Source: Atherix ibis
Lineage: Eukaryota > Arthropoda > Insecta > Diptera > Athericidae
Assembly (NCBI GenBank): GCA_958298945.1
Contig: OY282607.1
Coordinates: 33,141,000 to 33,204,999, forward strand
DNA: 64,000 nt
Reading direction: 5' to 3'
Both the position numbers and the translations under genes were made by a program. Shown here in pieces: positions 41,076 to 52,584 of this stretch (position 1 is the stretch's first letter; each line of letters starts with the position of its first letter). A model generated the notes under the pieces. That model had not been told where the DNA came from. It was given only the letters and a program-made list of their open reading frames with translations, and did no database searches.

Positions 41076-41470
41076 TTTTTATTAATAATCTAAAAAAATA
41101 TATAAACAAAATACATTATTATGTAGGGACAAAAATATATTCATCCCAACTTTGACAGCTGACGTTTGTTTGTTTTTAATCTTATTGGAACGCCGTCCAG
41201 TTGGCTACATTGATAATAACATTTGTTTCCGAAAATTATTGATGAATGAATTTTCAATATTTTTTTAAAATATATTTCGTATTAAATATTACTATAATTA
41301 AATAAAATGAAATAAAATGAACTGATAAAAGTTAATAAATATATTATAAGCATCTATCCACCAAAACCAGAAAGCTTAGATATTGTTGCTATGCAGTCAT
41401 AGGTGGCGCTGGTAAAGTTAGGAAAATTTATTTAATACGAAATGTCTGTTAAAGAAAAAATTCAACAATA
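41076..41470. other. BRCA2 upstream region
   Basis: An in-frame stop precedes the BRCA2 ATG. A tttttttag acceptor-like site about 15 bases before the ATG allows a 5' UTR intron. I see no clear TATA box. The mariner insertion starts 398 bp upstream of the start codon. Confidence 0.4.
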
Positions 41471-41472
41471 TA

Positions 41473-42745
41473 TTGGGTTGGTGCAAAAGTAATGACCATT
41501 TTTTGCATATACAATTAAACATTTTTTTTTTAGATTTGTATTATTTAATTAATTATATAATTTCCATCCGTTTTTATAACCTCCCCACATCTTTCTATCA
41601 ACTTATTAATACCATTAGTGTAAAATTCCGTGGATTTTGATGCGAAAAATGTAATAAGGGATGTTACCTTTAACATCATTTTTTATCATTTAAAAAATTT
41701 TGCAGTGATCGGAATAAATGAAAATCGGAAGGAGCAAGATCTGGAGAATACGGTGGATGCTTGATAACATCCCAATTCAACTCATTTAACTTGTGTTGGG
41801 TCATCATAGCCACATGTGGTCGCGCGTTGTCGTAATGGAATACTACCCCTTTTCTGTTTACCAATTCTGGTCTATCCTTTTGAAGTTCGATGTTCAATTT
41901 GGATAATTGCTGACAATATCGTTCTGCTGTAATTGTCTGATTGCGTTCCAAGAGTTCAAAATACACAATACCCTTGCAATCCCACCAAACACAAAGCATA
42001 ACTTTTTTTTGATGGATTTCGGCTTTCGAAGTTGTTAATGGGGCTTGTCCAGGTATAGCCCAATGTCTTTTTCTTGTCACGTTGTTGTACACGACCCATT
42101 TCTCATTTCCCGTTACCAAACGATGCAAAAAAGGTTCATGTTTTTGTCTCGCACTCAAAGCAGCGCACGTTGAAACACGATCCAATAAATTGGCAGCCGG
42201 CAATTGATGAGGTATCCAAACGTCGTACCGCGAAACCATCCCCATGCGCTTCAAATGCCTTAATACGGTTGTATGGTTGACTCCCATCATCGACGCGATC
42301 TTCCTGGTGGTAAGACGTGGATTGGTGTAAATTAGGACTTTTAACTTGTCCTCATCAGACTTCAATGGCCGCCCGGTTCGTGGTTTATCAATTAGTGAAA
42401 AATCCCCAGATCGAAATTTTGTAAACTATCTTTGTGCCTGCCGAACTTTGATGACATCTGTTCCATACACTTCGCAAATGTTTTTGGTTGCCACACTCGC
42501 GGTATTGTCTTTACGGAATTCATAAAGTAAACAATGATGTAAATGCACTTTATCGACCGACATTTTGAAACAATACAAGAGCTCTTCACTGTACTCTGGC
42601 CAGGCCAAAACTGAATAGAAAGTTGAGGGAAAGCATCCTTTATATAAGGCAATCATTTAAAAGAAGATACTATTCATCATTTCTGAAGAAAAAATTTTTT
42701 TACCTGGGATCATAAAAAACCGTCATAACTTTTGCACCAACCCAA
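41473..42745 (-). mobile_element. mariner transposon with perfect ends, cecropia-like
   Basis: The terminal inverted repeats begin ttgggttggtgcaaaagt at 41473 and, on the other strand, ttgggttggtgcaaaagtta at 42745. Both are flanked by TA, the mariner target duplication. The total length of 1,273 bp is normal for the family. The end sequence and protein resemble the cecropia (Hsmar1-like) branch. Confidence 0.9.
41570..42563 (-). pseudogene. Broken mariner transposase with D-to-N in catalytic site
   Basis: The minus-strand transposase begins at the Met at 42563 (Met-Ser-Val-Asp). After about 46 codons the frame shifts. The main block runs from the LKSDEDKLKVLIYTNPRLTT region (42365 downward) to 41676, with a further frame change near 41690 before the family-like C-terminus (FYTNGINKLIERC). 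The first catalytic site reads LVTGNEKWVVY where active relatives have TGDEKW, so the essential Asp is Asn. The second (FHYDNARPH) and third (YSPDLAPSDFHLF) sites are intact. The frameshifts and the active-site change make this copy inactive. Confidence 0.85.
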
Positions 42746-43689
42746 TATTTCCCTCGCATAAGTTTTTGCTTAAAAAAATTAATTTTTAGTGAATTTTCTG
42801 TTAAAAAAAGTTCATTATACCTCGAGGAAAGTATGCTATTTCCTTCCATCTTAAAAGAACATTCCCATTAATTTTTTAAAACAACAATTCGAGTTTTTTA
42901 TATTGGAAGACAACTGTTCGAATGAATCTTTAATAAAAATTTAAATTATGAGATCTCAATTTTCCATGATTTCTTTATAACTTTTTAAAATATGGTTTAA
43001 AAAAACATTGTAATTTTATATTGAGCAAAATAAATTGCATTACAAAGCCCAATATTTTACGAAATAAATTCAATTTTCAATATTTCTCTACATATTTTTT
43101 TATCAATAAGAAATTTTTTTAACAAAATGTTTTAAAAATTAATTGATTCCAGTATATGTTTTTAGTTTCTTCGAAATTCTAAAATATTTTTATTAACAGA
43201 ATAAACAGAAAGAAATTTTCAACATCACGAATTGGAGGCTATTTGCTAAAAATGAGAATACATTTACTGCCTGATTGCAACTTGTGTGCATGGTAAGTAG
43301 GTAAACAGTTTTACTATGAACATTTAATTGAAAAAGAAACAAGATTTTTTAATGCATATCTGTAACAGTACCATTTTTTGATTGAATTTATAAAGAAAAA
43401 TGTTAATTTATATTGTGAAGCCAAAAAAAAAAAATTAATATTTTAAATATATACAATTTATTTCGTTATTTGAACAAAAACACAATATAAAGTTCGAGTA
43501 TATTTATTGCCTTTCCCAATATAAATACCATTTAGTAATTTATTTATTAGAAAATATTGTTGTTAAAACTCTTTTTCTGATATATAAAAATAGATATTTA
43601 CTTAATATTCTATAAATTCCTTAAGGCAAATTATTTACTAAAAGGACGAAATTGTGTATCATTTTGAAATTTTTTTTCCTTACGTGTAA
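42746..43689. other. A+T-rich intergenic DNA, no gene seen
   Basis: Homopolymer-rich sequence with no supported gene. It separates the mariner from the left edge of the large inverted repeat. Confidence 0.45.
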
Positions 43690-44145
43690 ATAATACTTCA
43701 ATTAATACTTAGATTAGAGGCTTTTCAATATTGAAATATGTTCTAGTTGAGAGATTATTTTTCTATATTTTATAAAATATTTATTTAATATTATGCAAAA
43801 AATTACAGAATTATTTAATTATTTCTTTCTTTTGGTTATTTAAAATATCCTATTTTTACTGACTTTTAAAAAAAAACTATAATTTTTTTATGATTTATTG
43901 ATAAAATTATAGAATCAAAATAAAATTTTTCACAAAATTAGTATAAGAAAAAAAGAAAAGTTTGTGGCTCATATTATTCTATTTTCAAAAATCAATAAAT
44001 CCCGTTACAATGTCGTTAGGAAGATTCAGTTTTTCACCATATGTTGAAATACAAACTTTGATTAAATAGTCCTTAAAATTAAATTAATTCAATATTTTCT
44101 GCTTGTCAGATATTCAATTCCAACTTACATGATGTGACACAAAAG

Positions 44146-44655
44146 AAGTGAGAACGATTAATTTTTTTTTTGCAACGATTTTATTTTATTTTTAAACATT
44201 AATGGTATCCACTTTAAAGTAGTCTCCTTGGGCAACTATAGTGTTGGAAGGCTTCAACTGAAATCACCTTCAGCTCCTTTGGATGTTACGGACAGTGCCA
44301 AGATGACGTCTCTTCAAGTGTTTTTTGATCTTGAGGGAAAAAAAATTCGTGCGGACTTAGATCAAGTGAATTATTTTTCTGAGCCTATCAATGCTAATTG
44401 ACCGTTTGACATCACAAAAGTCCTCGTTCCACATTTTTCTGAGAGCGCTCCAAAAAATGCTTTATGCGTCCGAAAAGCTTCTATTCTTGATAAGGAATGT
44501 TCCTCATCAAATTTGCGAATTCAACAAGCTCGATACCAAATTTTGTGACATATTGTTACTCCAAAATTCACTGTTACATAGGTATTTCGTAGATCACAAT
44601 AAAAACACAAATTCACCTATCGTGTCCAGTATGGTCGCGTAGTTACCGGCGCGGA
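44146..44655 (-). mobile_element. Internally deleted mariner remnant, left copy
   Basis: Read on the minus strand, the start resembles the 5' part of a GVQW/SETMAR-like mariner (MSQNLVSSLLNSQI). This is followed by broken text and a C-terminal part with SPHEFFF and GTVRNIQ wording that ends near a GDYF-like motif. Most of the catalytic core is gone. The same element lies at 60.2-60.7 kb in the right arm. Confidence 0.5.
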
Positions 44656-44955
44656 AATCCGAGGAATTGCCAGGTCGTTATCAGTGATATCAGCCCATAG
44701 TTTTTACTACTTATAATTAGTTTAGAAATAATCAAACAACTATAACTAATTATTTTACATTGGATGTGTTAATTTATACTCGCAATTCAAATTATTGTAG
44801 TCGAAACACAAATTATTCGGTGCTTTATAATAATATCCGATTAAATTCAATTATAAATAAAATAACAGAAATTATTTATTTCATTTTAACTATATTTTAA
44901 ATAATTTTCATATGTTAACATGATTTTAAACAGAAATTGAAGTTTTTAGTTATAT

Positions 44956-45137
44956 TTAGCCGAGCAGAGATCCAAGTACTTCTGGGGGCAAAGCTGATCG
45001 TTTTTCTGACAAAAATCCAAATACAAATTATTTAAAACTGAACATATCAAAAATATTTTCCATTTACCTTTAACTGGCTCAGCAATATTACTAGCAATCA
45101 ATGCTACAACGAGAATAATAATAAGGTGGAAACGCAT
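44956..45137 (-). CDS. Small secreted peptide precursor A, predicted amidated
   Basis: Two exons (45137-45068 and 45005-44956) joined across a 62-bp GT-AG intron encode 39 residues. Residues 1-19 form a signal peptide (MRFHLIIILVVALIASNIA). A seven-residue pro-segment EPVKEKR follows and ends in the dibasic Lys-Arg. The last 13 residues are SALPPEVLGSLLG, directly before TAA. Cleavage after Lys-Arg and use of the final Gly for amidation would give a 12-residue, mostly hydrophobic, near-neutral amide. This processing is inferred from known prohormone convertase and PHM rules. The copy is the mirror of E (59.7 kb), with the same predicted peptide. It starts 588 bp from a divergently oriented frameshifted relative at 45.73 kb. 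I do not recognise the family, so the function is unknown. Confidence 0.78.
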
Positions 45138-45197
45138 TTTAATAGTTTTCGTTTAATTGTTAAATTGACTCTGGAGTTGTTCAATGCTACTGTTACT

Positions 45198-45205
45198 AAT
45201 TTATA
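45198..45205 (-). promoter_or_regulatory. TATA box of peptide gene A
   Basis: TATAAATT on the minus strand lies 61 bp upstream of the start codon. The same spacing occurs in copies E and F. Confidence 0.6.
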
Positions 45206-45725
45206 GGTAATTCTAGTCCCTATAAAATTCATAGTATGTTCAAATATTTTTTAATCATGATAAAAATCCACGTTTTATTTTCATATAAAAACAAACCGAA
45301 ATTATGATCCTATAAAACCATGAAAATTTTTAAGATAATAAATTTAGAATTTGATATTGTTTTAATAAAAACAATAGTGACAACTTTTAGATCGTGTTTT
45401 CGTTTAAAAAAACGTGACTAATAATATAGCAACAAAACTTTTTTTTTGCGGAAAGCTTTATGACAAAATATGAACTACGGAAATAGTTTTATTTATTAAA
45501 GTACTTAGTTTTCATACTATTTCTTTTTAAGATTTACAATGATCTCATTTTTCAACAAATAAATTTAAATAAAAATAATAAGTTAAACCAATTCAATAGA
45601 AATTAATTATTTTAGTTTATATTAAAAATTGTCGATCTTAATATTTATGTAAATTTTATGTAGCCAAAACGATAAATTATTATTACATTTTTCCAATATC
45701 GCATCAAAAAATTAAAACCTGCAAG

Positions 45726-45882
45726 ATGCGTCTCCCCAAATTATTATTTTTGTTGTAGCACTGATTTCAAGTGTATTTGCAGAGCCAATTAAAATAAGTT
45801 GTAAGAATTTTTATTGATGAATTCGATTATTTTTAGAAAAAAGACAACTACTCCAGGAGTGGTTGCTTGCTTGCTTGGCTAG
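45726..45882 (+). pseudogene. Frameshifted peptide-family copy 1
   Basis: The sequence starts ATGCGTCTCCCCAAA where intact relatives have ATGCGTTTCCAAA, that is, two extra C bases. The frame then stops at a TAG after ten codons. In the shifted frame the signal-peptide text is still legible (VALISSVFAEPIK). A short intron seems to end at 45836. The last exon, read in the frame ending in Leu-Leu-Gly-stop, gives KKTTTPGVVACLLG. No single splicing choice that I tried joins the two parts in frame. The identical lesion occurs in the copies at 58.98 and 61.33 kb. It lies divergent from gene A. Confidence 0.6.
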
Positions 45883-46479
45883 GGAGCATCATATAATTTT
45901 ATTAAACATATTTTTGTTCAAGAATATTAATTGTGATGTGAAGATTCAGTAAATTTTTAATATCAAATATTTTTTTGCAATATTTTTATGAATATGAGTG
46001 TAGATAGACTTCAATTTATAACGATAATAAATATTATCCGTGTTAAGCTAGCGCCACGACCATGAGGTTTTTTGGCATTTTTGGCATTGTCAGCTTACCT
46101 AATGAAACTGGATGATCTTAATTTGGCTAAATTTTATGGAACATATTAGATTCTTTTAGAAATTTAAAAAGATGACTTGGGAAAGGAGTTGTTGGATTTA
46201 GGAGCTTCGAAATAGATAAATTTCTGCTACACATTTGTTTAAATAAATGTGTTTGTTTAGGTAATAAAGAAAGTAAGTTGAACACTACAGGAATGATATG
46301 CCACGCAACCGAAAAGTTTAGTATGGTATGATCGAGGCGAATTCTGAGATGTTTCCTGCTTAAGCGTGTTTGGGATGTTTTTCTTCGTAATAATAAATAT
46401 TTTTATGGTATACGATCAAGATTTTTTAAAAGTCCTTTTCAATAATATTTGTACAGAAAGGCCACTTAGTCACAACTAA

Positions 46480-46575
46480 AGAGTACACCGGTTATGTCAC
46501 TGGCTGGATCCGAACTCAAGACCACTGTCTACTAGATGCAGGTTAACCAGTGTCGTTAAAGCAGTGAACCAAATT
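46480..46575 (-). repeat. Possible tRNA-derived SINE fragment, left copy
   Basis: On the minus strand a tRNA-like stretch is visible: a box-A-like taacgacactggttaa and, about 35 bases on, gagttcggatcc resembling box B (GGTTCGANTCC). It is not a foldable normal tRNA by eye. An inverted counterpart lies at 58,260-58,345. Confidence 0.3.
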
Positions 46576-47031
46576 AATATTTTGCATAAACATTTTAAAT
46601 TTAATATATTTTACTTTATTAAATTAGCATAATAACTAAAAATTCTCTCTACTTAATTAGTTACTATTTTTAGTACCCCGAGATTTTTTGAATAAATATA
46701 GTAAAAACTAAATTAAAAATACCACTACCTTGATATAATTATTTTTGCAAATTTATAAGCACAAACGTATAATAATTAACTTGCGCCTATATCCAATTGA
46801 AAGATATTACTTGACGACAGCTTATATTATTATTTAGAATGTTCTGAATCAATTTTTTTATAGAATCTAAGGAAGTTTTAGTTAAAATGGATTCACTATT
46901 AGCAAATATTTATAATTATACAATTAATATTTTAAAATAGTTTTTATATTTATATATATTTTTATTGATTATTCACATTTTAATAAATTTACAATGAACA
47001 TCAGTTTTTCAATTAAATGATATGTCGTTGT

Positions 47032-47210
47032 CTAGCCTAGCATGGATGCAACTAAACCTGGAGGTAGTGGTGATCTTTTTTCTACCAAACACACAAATAT
47101 TAATTAATAAAATATTAAATTAATAAAAATTCTTATTATTTACCTATAATTGGCTGAGCAAAAGCACTAGCAATCAACGCCACAGCAAGAATAATAATTT
47201 CGAAACGCAT
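47032..47210 (-). CDS. Small secreted peptide precursor B, predicted amidated
   Basis: Exons 47210-47144 and 47081-47032, with a 62-bp GT-AG intron, encode 38 residues. A signal peptide (MRFEIIILAVALIASAFA) is followed by the pro-segment QPIIEKR and the peptide SPLPPGLVASMLG, then TAG. Cleavage at Lys-Arg and amidation on the last Gly are predicted, giving a 12-residue amide. It differs from copies C and D in three peptide positions (Gly-Leu for Ala-Val, and Met for Leu) and has Glu for Gln at residue 4. It lies in the same orientation as C, about 2.6 kb away, in a directly repeated segment. The function is unknown. Confidence 0.78.
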
Positions 47211-47269
47211 TTTGATGTTTTCTGTTCGACTGGAAAACTGACCATGAATCTTCAAACTAATTATTTTTC

Positions 47270-47277
47270 TATTTATA
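47270..47277 (-). promoter_or_regulatory. TATA box of peptide gene B
   Basis: TATAAATA on the minus strand lies 60 bp upstream of the ATG, as in copies C and D. Confidence 0.6.
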
Positions 47278-47820
47278 GTAAATTATAGGTTTTGCGAAAT
47301 GTGACTTTGGGTACCTGAACATGTTATATGAACAGTTCTTCAAACACACTAAGTTAATATTATGTCAAGTTTTGTTGACACCTGAATAAAAATGTCCATT
47401 TTTGTTGTTTTTTTTAAACAATTATTTGCTAAATTTCAATTGTTTAATTGAAACGACTTATTTCTTATTGACATATATGAATATCTAAAAATTTTGTTTA
47501 TTCCATTAAATTTCATAAACTTTTAAAATTTCCAAATATTCCATAAAATCTCATAAAAAATTGTTGTTAGGAAATTCAGTTCCCTTTCAGTATAAACATT
47601 AATGAACATTGCACCATTTGTAGTTTAATAACTAATAACTAAAGAAAATATTATTAATAATTAACATAGCTTATAAATTTTTGCACTAGCATTCTTATAT
47701 ACAGTGTTGGTAATTACAAATGCATAATAATTTAATACATTTTAAAAAAATACAGCAATAGTTCACTGTAGATAAAAAGTTTTATATTTATTATGATAAA
47801 TAATTTAATATATTTGAATA

Positions 47821-48087
47821 TTATTTTCTATTTATTATAACATAATTGTTGGGTTTGTTGTCGGCATTGTCGGATGAAAATCTAAGCCCAATCCTGTTTA
47901 ACAACCCCTCACATATTTCGGCTTTCTTTGATATTTTATACGAGTATTTATTTACAGCGTTCTTCAATTGTTCTACAAATTTTCTATGGGATTCTACTCC
48001 AGAGATTGAAACGGCCATCGTAAAATAGATATTATGATCCTGTTGCAACGTCCACTTCAGATGCTTATTTTCCTTATAACATGGCAT
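47821..48087 (-). CDS. Hypothetical 88-residue open frame
   Basis: An ATG-initiated frame encodes 88 residues, starting MPCYKENKHLKWTLQQDHN and ending NNYVIINRK before TAA. Its composition is more protein-like than most open frames nearby: mixed charge, few low-complexity runs and a charged helix-like middle (SHRKFVEQLKNAVNKYSYKI). It has no signal peptide. It lies between peptide genes B and C, and I do not see a counterpart in the right arm. I recognise no domain. It could be an exon of a longer gene, a transposon relic or chance. Confidence 0.3.
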   Translation of the reverse strand: MPCYKENKHLKWTLQQDHNIYFTMAVSISGVESHRKFVEQLKNAVNKYSYKISKKAEICEGLLNRIGLRFSSDNADNKPNNYVIINRK

Positions 48088-49641
48088 CGTTATATTGTGT
48101 AAAATATTTAAATACTCCTACTGGTCCATATCTTTTAAAATCCAGTAAATAGGATTTACTTTTTTTTATTATGGTGGAGATATTTTGTTAAAATTTACTA
48201 ACTAATTAATTGATATTAATATTTTTGCCTTTTTAATTTAATTGAGTTGAGTTTTTTTTATAAAAAACCGAATTTCTGTATTTTCTATAAGAAAAATATA
48301 TTATACTCTAACCCAAAATAGGATAGTATAAGTTACGTGGACATATTTGCGCTTTTAATAACTTTTATTCTTCTCTTGGTAACACAGATCTGAAGGGTAG
48401 AACTGCTGAAGTGTATTGGGAATATTTACCTATTCTGTGCTAATTATCTCTTTTTCATAGAACAACAGGAATTATTGAAGATATACTCGGAACAGGTTAA
48501 CTAGCAAACAAAATTTAAAAATTTAATTATCATAGAAAATACTTTATATTAAAAAAAATTTCAGTAACTTGATATTGAAAAGTCCAACTTTTCAAATTTT
48601 TAATGCAAGGGTTAAATGTAAAAACAATGCAAGGGTAAGAGGGTAAAAACAATGCAAGGGTAAATTAAACCATTTTAATGAAAACGAAATTTGTATATTT
48701 ATTGACTTTTTTCGTCAAAAGAAAAGAACTTTATTATAATTATGTTGATAAATACAATATATAATTTCTTTTCAATACAATAAAAATATGTTTAATAATA
48801 GGGTAATCAAATACAAATAGTCAAAAGTAAGATAGAACATTTTGTTTATTATATTAAAGAATAAGATCAATATTTTATTATTATTGAACTGCAATATATC
48901 TTTCACTTATAGTTAAATATAATCGTTTAGGAAACATCTTTTCAAAAACAGTAGAAGAATTATCGATTTCAAAAATATTTTGTAGCTTAACAACATTATT
49001 CTTAGGCATGATTCTGCTATTATTAATAAATTTTTTTTAAATTTTTTGAAGGAAAAATTAATTTTTTATGAAGTTGATATTATTTTGGTTTCTATTCGAA
49101 TAGACAGTTCGTATTTTTCGATTAATCGATTCTTATAATAAAAAAAAGTCTAGCTGGTTTTTCCAAAATTTAAAAAATCTTAATAAATATTTGCTTTGCC
49201 ATGTACATAAATTTGCAAAATAAAAATTATTTGATTTGAAATACTTGTAAAGATATAACGAATTTACTTTATTAGTCAAGCTCAATATAATCATGCAAAG
49301 CTGAGCGAATTTGGATGAATCTTGCCTTCGATTTTTCTAAAACGTTTATTCAGTATTTGTATTGCTTAAACAATTGTCAAGATTATAAAATATTCCATTA
49401 TCCAATAAAAGGATATTACTTGACGATGGCTTATATTATTATTTAAATTGTTCTGAACCAATTTTTTTTCATAATATCTAAGGAAGCTTTAGTTAAAATG
49501 GAGTCACTCTTAGCAAAAATTTATTATTATACAATTAATATTTTAAAATAATTTTATATTTTTGTGTATATTTAATAATTATTCACATTTCAATAAAGTT
49601 ACAATGAACAACAGTTTTTCAATTAAATGATATGTCGTTGT

Positions 49642-49820
49642 CTAGCCTAGTAAGGATGCAACTACTGCTGGAGGTAGTGGTGATCTTTTTTCTATCAAAC
49701 ATACAAATATTAATTAATAAAATATTAAAATAATAAAAATTCTTATTATTTACCTATAATTGGCTGAGCAAAAGCACTAGCAATCAACGCCACAGCAAGA
49801 ATAATAATTTGGAAACGCAT
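49642..49820 (-). CDS. Small secreted peptide precursor C, predicted amidated
   Basis: Exons 49820-49754 and 49691-49642 with a 62-bp GT-AG intron encode 38 residues. The signal peptide is MRFQIIILAVALIASAFA, the pro-segment QPIIEKR and the peptide SPLPPAVVASLLG before TAG. The predicted product is SPLPPAVVASLL with an amidated C-terminus. The encoded precursor appears identical to that of copy D at 57.6 kb in the other arm. The net charge of the peptide is about +1 from its free N-terminus only, so it is not a typical cationic antimicrobial peptide. The function is unknown. Confidence 0.8.
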
Positions 49821-49879
49821 TTTTATGTTCTCTGTTCAACTGGAAAATTGACCATGAATCTGCAAACTAATTGTGTTTC

Positions 49880-49887
49880 TATTTATA
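49880..49887 (-). promoter_or_regulatory. TATA box of peptide gene C
   Basis: TATAAATA on the minus strand, 60 bp upstream of the ATG. Confidence 0.6.
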
Positions 49888-51528
49888 GTAAATTATAGAT
49901 TTTGTAAAATATATATTTGGACCCTTGAACATGTAACAAAAACATTTGTTGAAATATGCTAAGTTAATATTATGTCGAGTTATGTTGCCACTTGAATAAA
50001 CATTTTCATATTGTTATTACTTTAAGACAATTATTTGCTAAATAATTTTAAGCTAAGACTACACTCAAATCTTCCAAATTACAGCATTTACATAAAATAT
50101 CATTTGGAATTTTCCACTGTTATGTTATAAATTTTTTTATGACGTATGTGTAAGTACTGATCGGAATTTTTGCTGTCAATATTTGCATGTTTTTTTTTGT
50201 TTATTCAAAATATTCAATTTCAATTATTTAATTGAAAAGACTTATTTCTTATTGACATATATGAATATCTAAAAATTTTGTTTATTCCATTAAATTTCAT
50301 AAACTTTTAAAATTTTTAAATATGTCATAAAATCTCATTAAAAAATTTCTGGCAGGAAATTCAATTCTGTTTCAGTGTTAACGGTAATGAACTGTGCACC
50401 ATTTATAGTTTATTCATTTATAACTAAAGAAAATATTATTAATAATTCACATAGTTTATAAATTTTTGTGGAAGCATTCTTATATGCAGTACTGGTAATT
50501 ACAAATGCATAATAAAATAATACATTTAAAAAAAGTTCAAATACTCTTTGACGATTTAAATAGATCTAATTTTGTTATACGAGTAATTTTTCGATAAATT
50601 TGGCAAGTAGTTTTTCAATTAGCACAGCGGAAAGTTTTCCACTTTTTTGATTTAAATGAAAGTCCTTCGAGTTTTGTCAAAACTAATAGTTTTTTTTCAT
50701 ATTGCTAAATATTGATGACGTATATTCAATATTCTTTAATAATATACACTATTACTTGATGCAATAATTTAGAAAAACCAGGTCTATCTTCTAACAAATC
50801 ATTGCACTTAGTATAAATACTGGATACTATTTTTATGGTCTGACTAAATTGTCCCAGCTTTGCATTAATGGGGATTCCCAGGAACACAAAACATATTTTC
50901 TTGTAATAAATAAATGCCATTTCATTTCATTAGATGCAAGTTACATAATCAAAATAATATATTAGATGGCATAATGTTACGGGAATATTTAAGATTAATT
51001 GTATTAAAAGTATTTGTCTCTTTTCTAATGACCACCACTGTACATCTAAGACTATTATATTGAATAAACTATTAATTTTTTCCGAAGTTACCATTATCAT
51101 TTACATTTATTACATTCATCTGAGATATATTTCATTAAAAATCAAAAATTATGAAATTCAAAATTATTTTGAACCTATCAACTACGTAATTTTTATATGC
51201 AAAATTATGAGTCAATTTGAGGCAAACTTTTTTCTATTTTAAATTGTTTTGATGTAAAAAAAAATTATTGAAATAAAAACTTCTCCTATTTGAAATATTT
51301 ATTTAAGTAAACAATTGAATACATAATAGTCAAGTAAACAATTAAATGCGTTATAAAAATGAAAAATATTTCAAATTAATGCAAAGCCAAAAATGCTTTT
51401 TTAATTTTCGGAATTGTCAATTTTTGTTGATAGCATGTCAATATTAATTGAACAAGTGCGTACGTTATTAATTTAATATATCAATCAACTGTACTATAAG
51501 CAAAAAAAAAAAAAACAAATTTAAAAAT

Positions 51529-51565
51529 TATAAATGGGAAGAAATTGAGTAGAGAAGCTTCAGTT
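51529..51565 (+). promoter_or_regulatory. TATA box and initiator of peptide gene H
   Basis: TATAAATG at 51529-51536 is followed, at the usual distance of about 33 bases, by TCAGTT at 51560-51565. This matches the arthropod initiator consensus and places the start of transcription near 51562, about 39 bases before the ATG. Confidence 0.6.
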
Positions 51566-51600
51566 TTAATTTCACAATTCATAGAAGAACAACTTCCAAA

Positions 51601-51786
51601 ATGCGTTTTCAAAATATTTATCTTCTGATATTATTGATTGCTAGTGCTTTTCCTGAATCGTCTACAGGTAAATAATAGAATTTCTTTTTAATTTTTATTT
51701 AAATACTTTCTATTTTGATTATTTTTATTTTTGTAGAAAAGAGTGATGCAATAAATCCGAAATTGCTCGAAATTTTAACAGGTTAA
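51601..51786 (+). CDS. Divergent peptide-family member H in the spacer
   Basis: Exons 51601-51667 and 51737-51786, with a 69-bp GT-AG intron in the same position and phase as the other copies, encode 38 residues. The signal peptide (MRFQNIYLLILLIASAF) is followed by a pro-segment with Pro-Glu-Ser-Ser-Thr-Glu-Lys. The last 14 residues are SDAINPKLLEILTG, then TAA. The usual Glu-Lys-Arg is Glu-Lys-Ser, so the dibasic site is lost. Only a single Lys remains as a possible cleavage point. The C-terminal Gly for amidation is kept. It sits between the two arms of the inverted repeat and has no mirror copy, so it may be close to the ancestral form or a diverged paralogue. The function is unknown. Confidence 0.68.
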
Positions 51787-51789
51787 AAT

Positions 51790-52580
51790 ATTTTGTGTTA
51801 TGGAAAAAAAGTTATAATTGAGTTTGTATATGAAAAAATAATTAAAAAAATTTATTGTAATAAGATATTATTATTTTATTATTAAATTATTTCATTTTTA
51901 TTGTTTGTGTAAAAATAATTGTTACAAATATTGTCAAGAGTTTTATGTGTTGACCAATCATGGCTTCCAATGCCTTTCTACATAATCGCACCAATGCACA
52001 TATATAAAATATATGTTTTTTGCTCAAAACCTTTTATATATTGTAGAATATCATCAAAATTGGTATTAGATCGATTCATCGTGTAGTAAAAATATTTAAT
52101 TTCTGAAAATCAGAAGAATTATTTGGATATAAAATTTTGAGGTATTGTCTCCATTAATTATTCATATGGTAAATAGGTTAGACTTTTAGATTATGTGTAT
52201 ACCAAACTATTGAGGTATTCCATTTTTTGAAAAATAATGTATACCTGAAAACAGGAGGACAAAAAAATTATTTTGTGCTTCTGAGAGCTTTTAAAAAAAT
52301 TTATGAGACTCTATATTCGTATAGATATCGAATTTTGGTTGAAAATTACGTATCCAATTCAGACAATCTCTCAAATATAGTTAATATTGATTGAAAATTG
52401 AAGGTCCTAAGAATATTAACATTTTGTTAGATATTTAAATATTATTGAATTTTATGTAAAAAAATAAATGTTCAAATTTTGTTGCTATATAATCAAAAAC
52501 GATTGAAGAATATAAAATTCGGTATATTGAATACTAACGTTTTAAATATTATAGTCGATCAAAGTTTTTATAAAGAATAT
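51790..52580. other. Spacer of the inverted repeat, no gene seen
   Basis: A+T-rich DNA between peptide gene H and the mariner. I see no coding text and no obvious mirror copy elsewhere in the window. Confidence 0.4.
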
Positions 52581-52584
52581 TATA

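Larger units (their letters stand above)
43690..51020. repeat. Left arm of the large inverted repeat
   Basis: The arm matches the reverse complement of the right arm across many landmarks. For example, aatattgaaatatgttctag near 43,730 pairs with the strand complement near 61,130. The mariner remnant at 44.2-44.6 kb pairs with that at 60.2-60.7 kb. The gtgttaagctagcgccacga stretch near 46,040 pairs with 58,800. The segment near 50,950-51,020 pairs with 56,420-56,500. The arms differ by scattered substitutions and small indels. The left arm also contains an internal direct duplication: 46.79-47.70 kb resembles 49.39-50.50 kb, each with a peptide gene. The interval 48.53-49.39 kb has its inverted copy at 54.25-54.86 kb. 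Confidence 0.85.
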
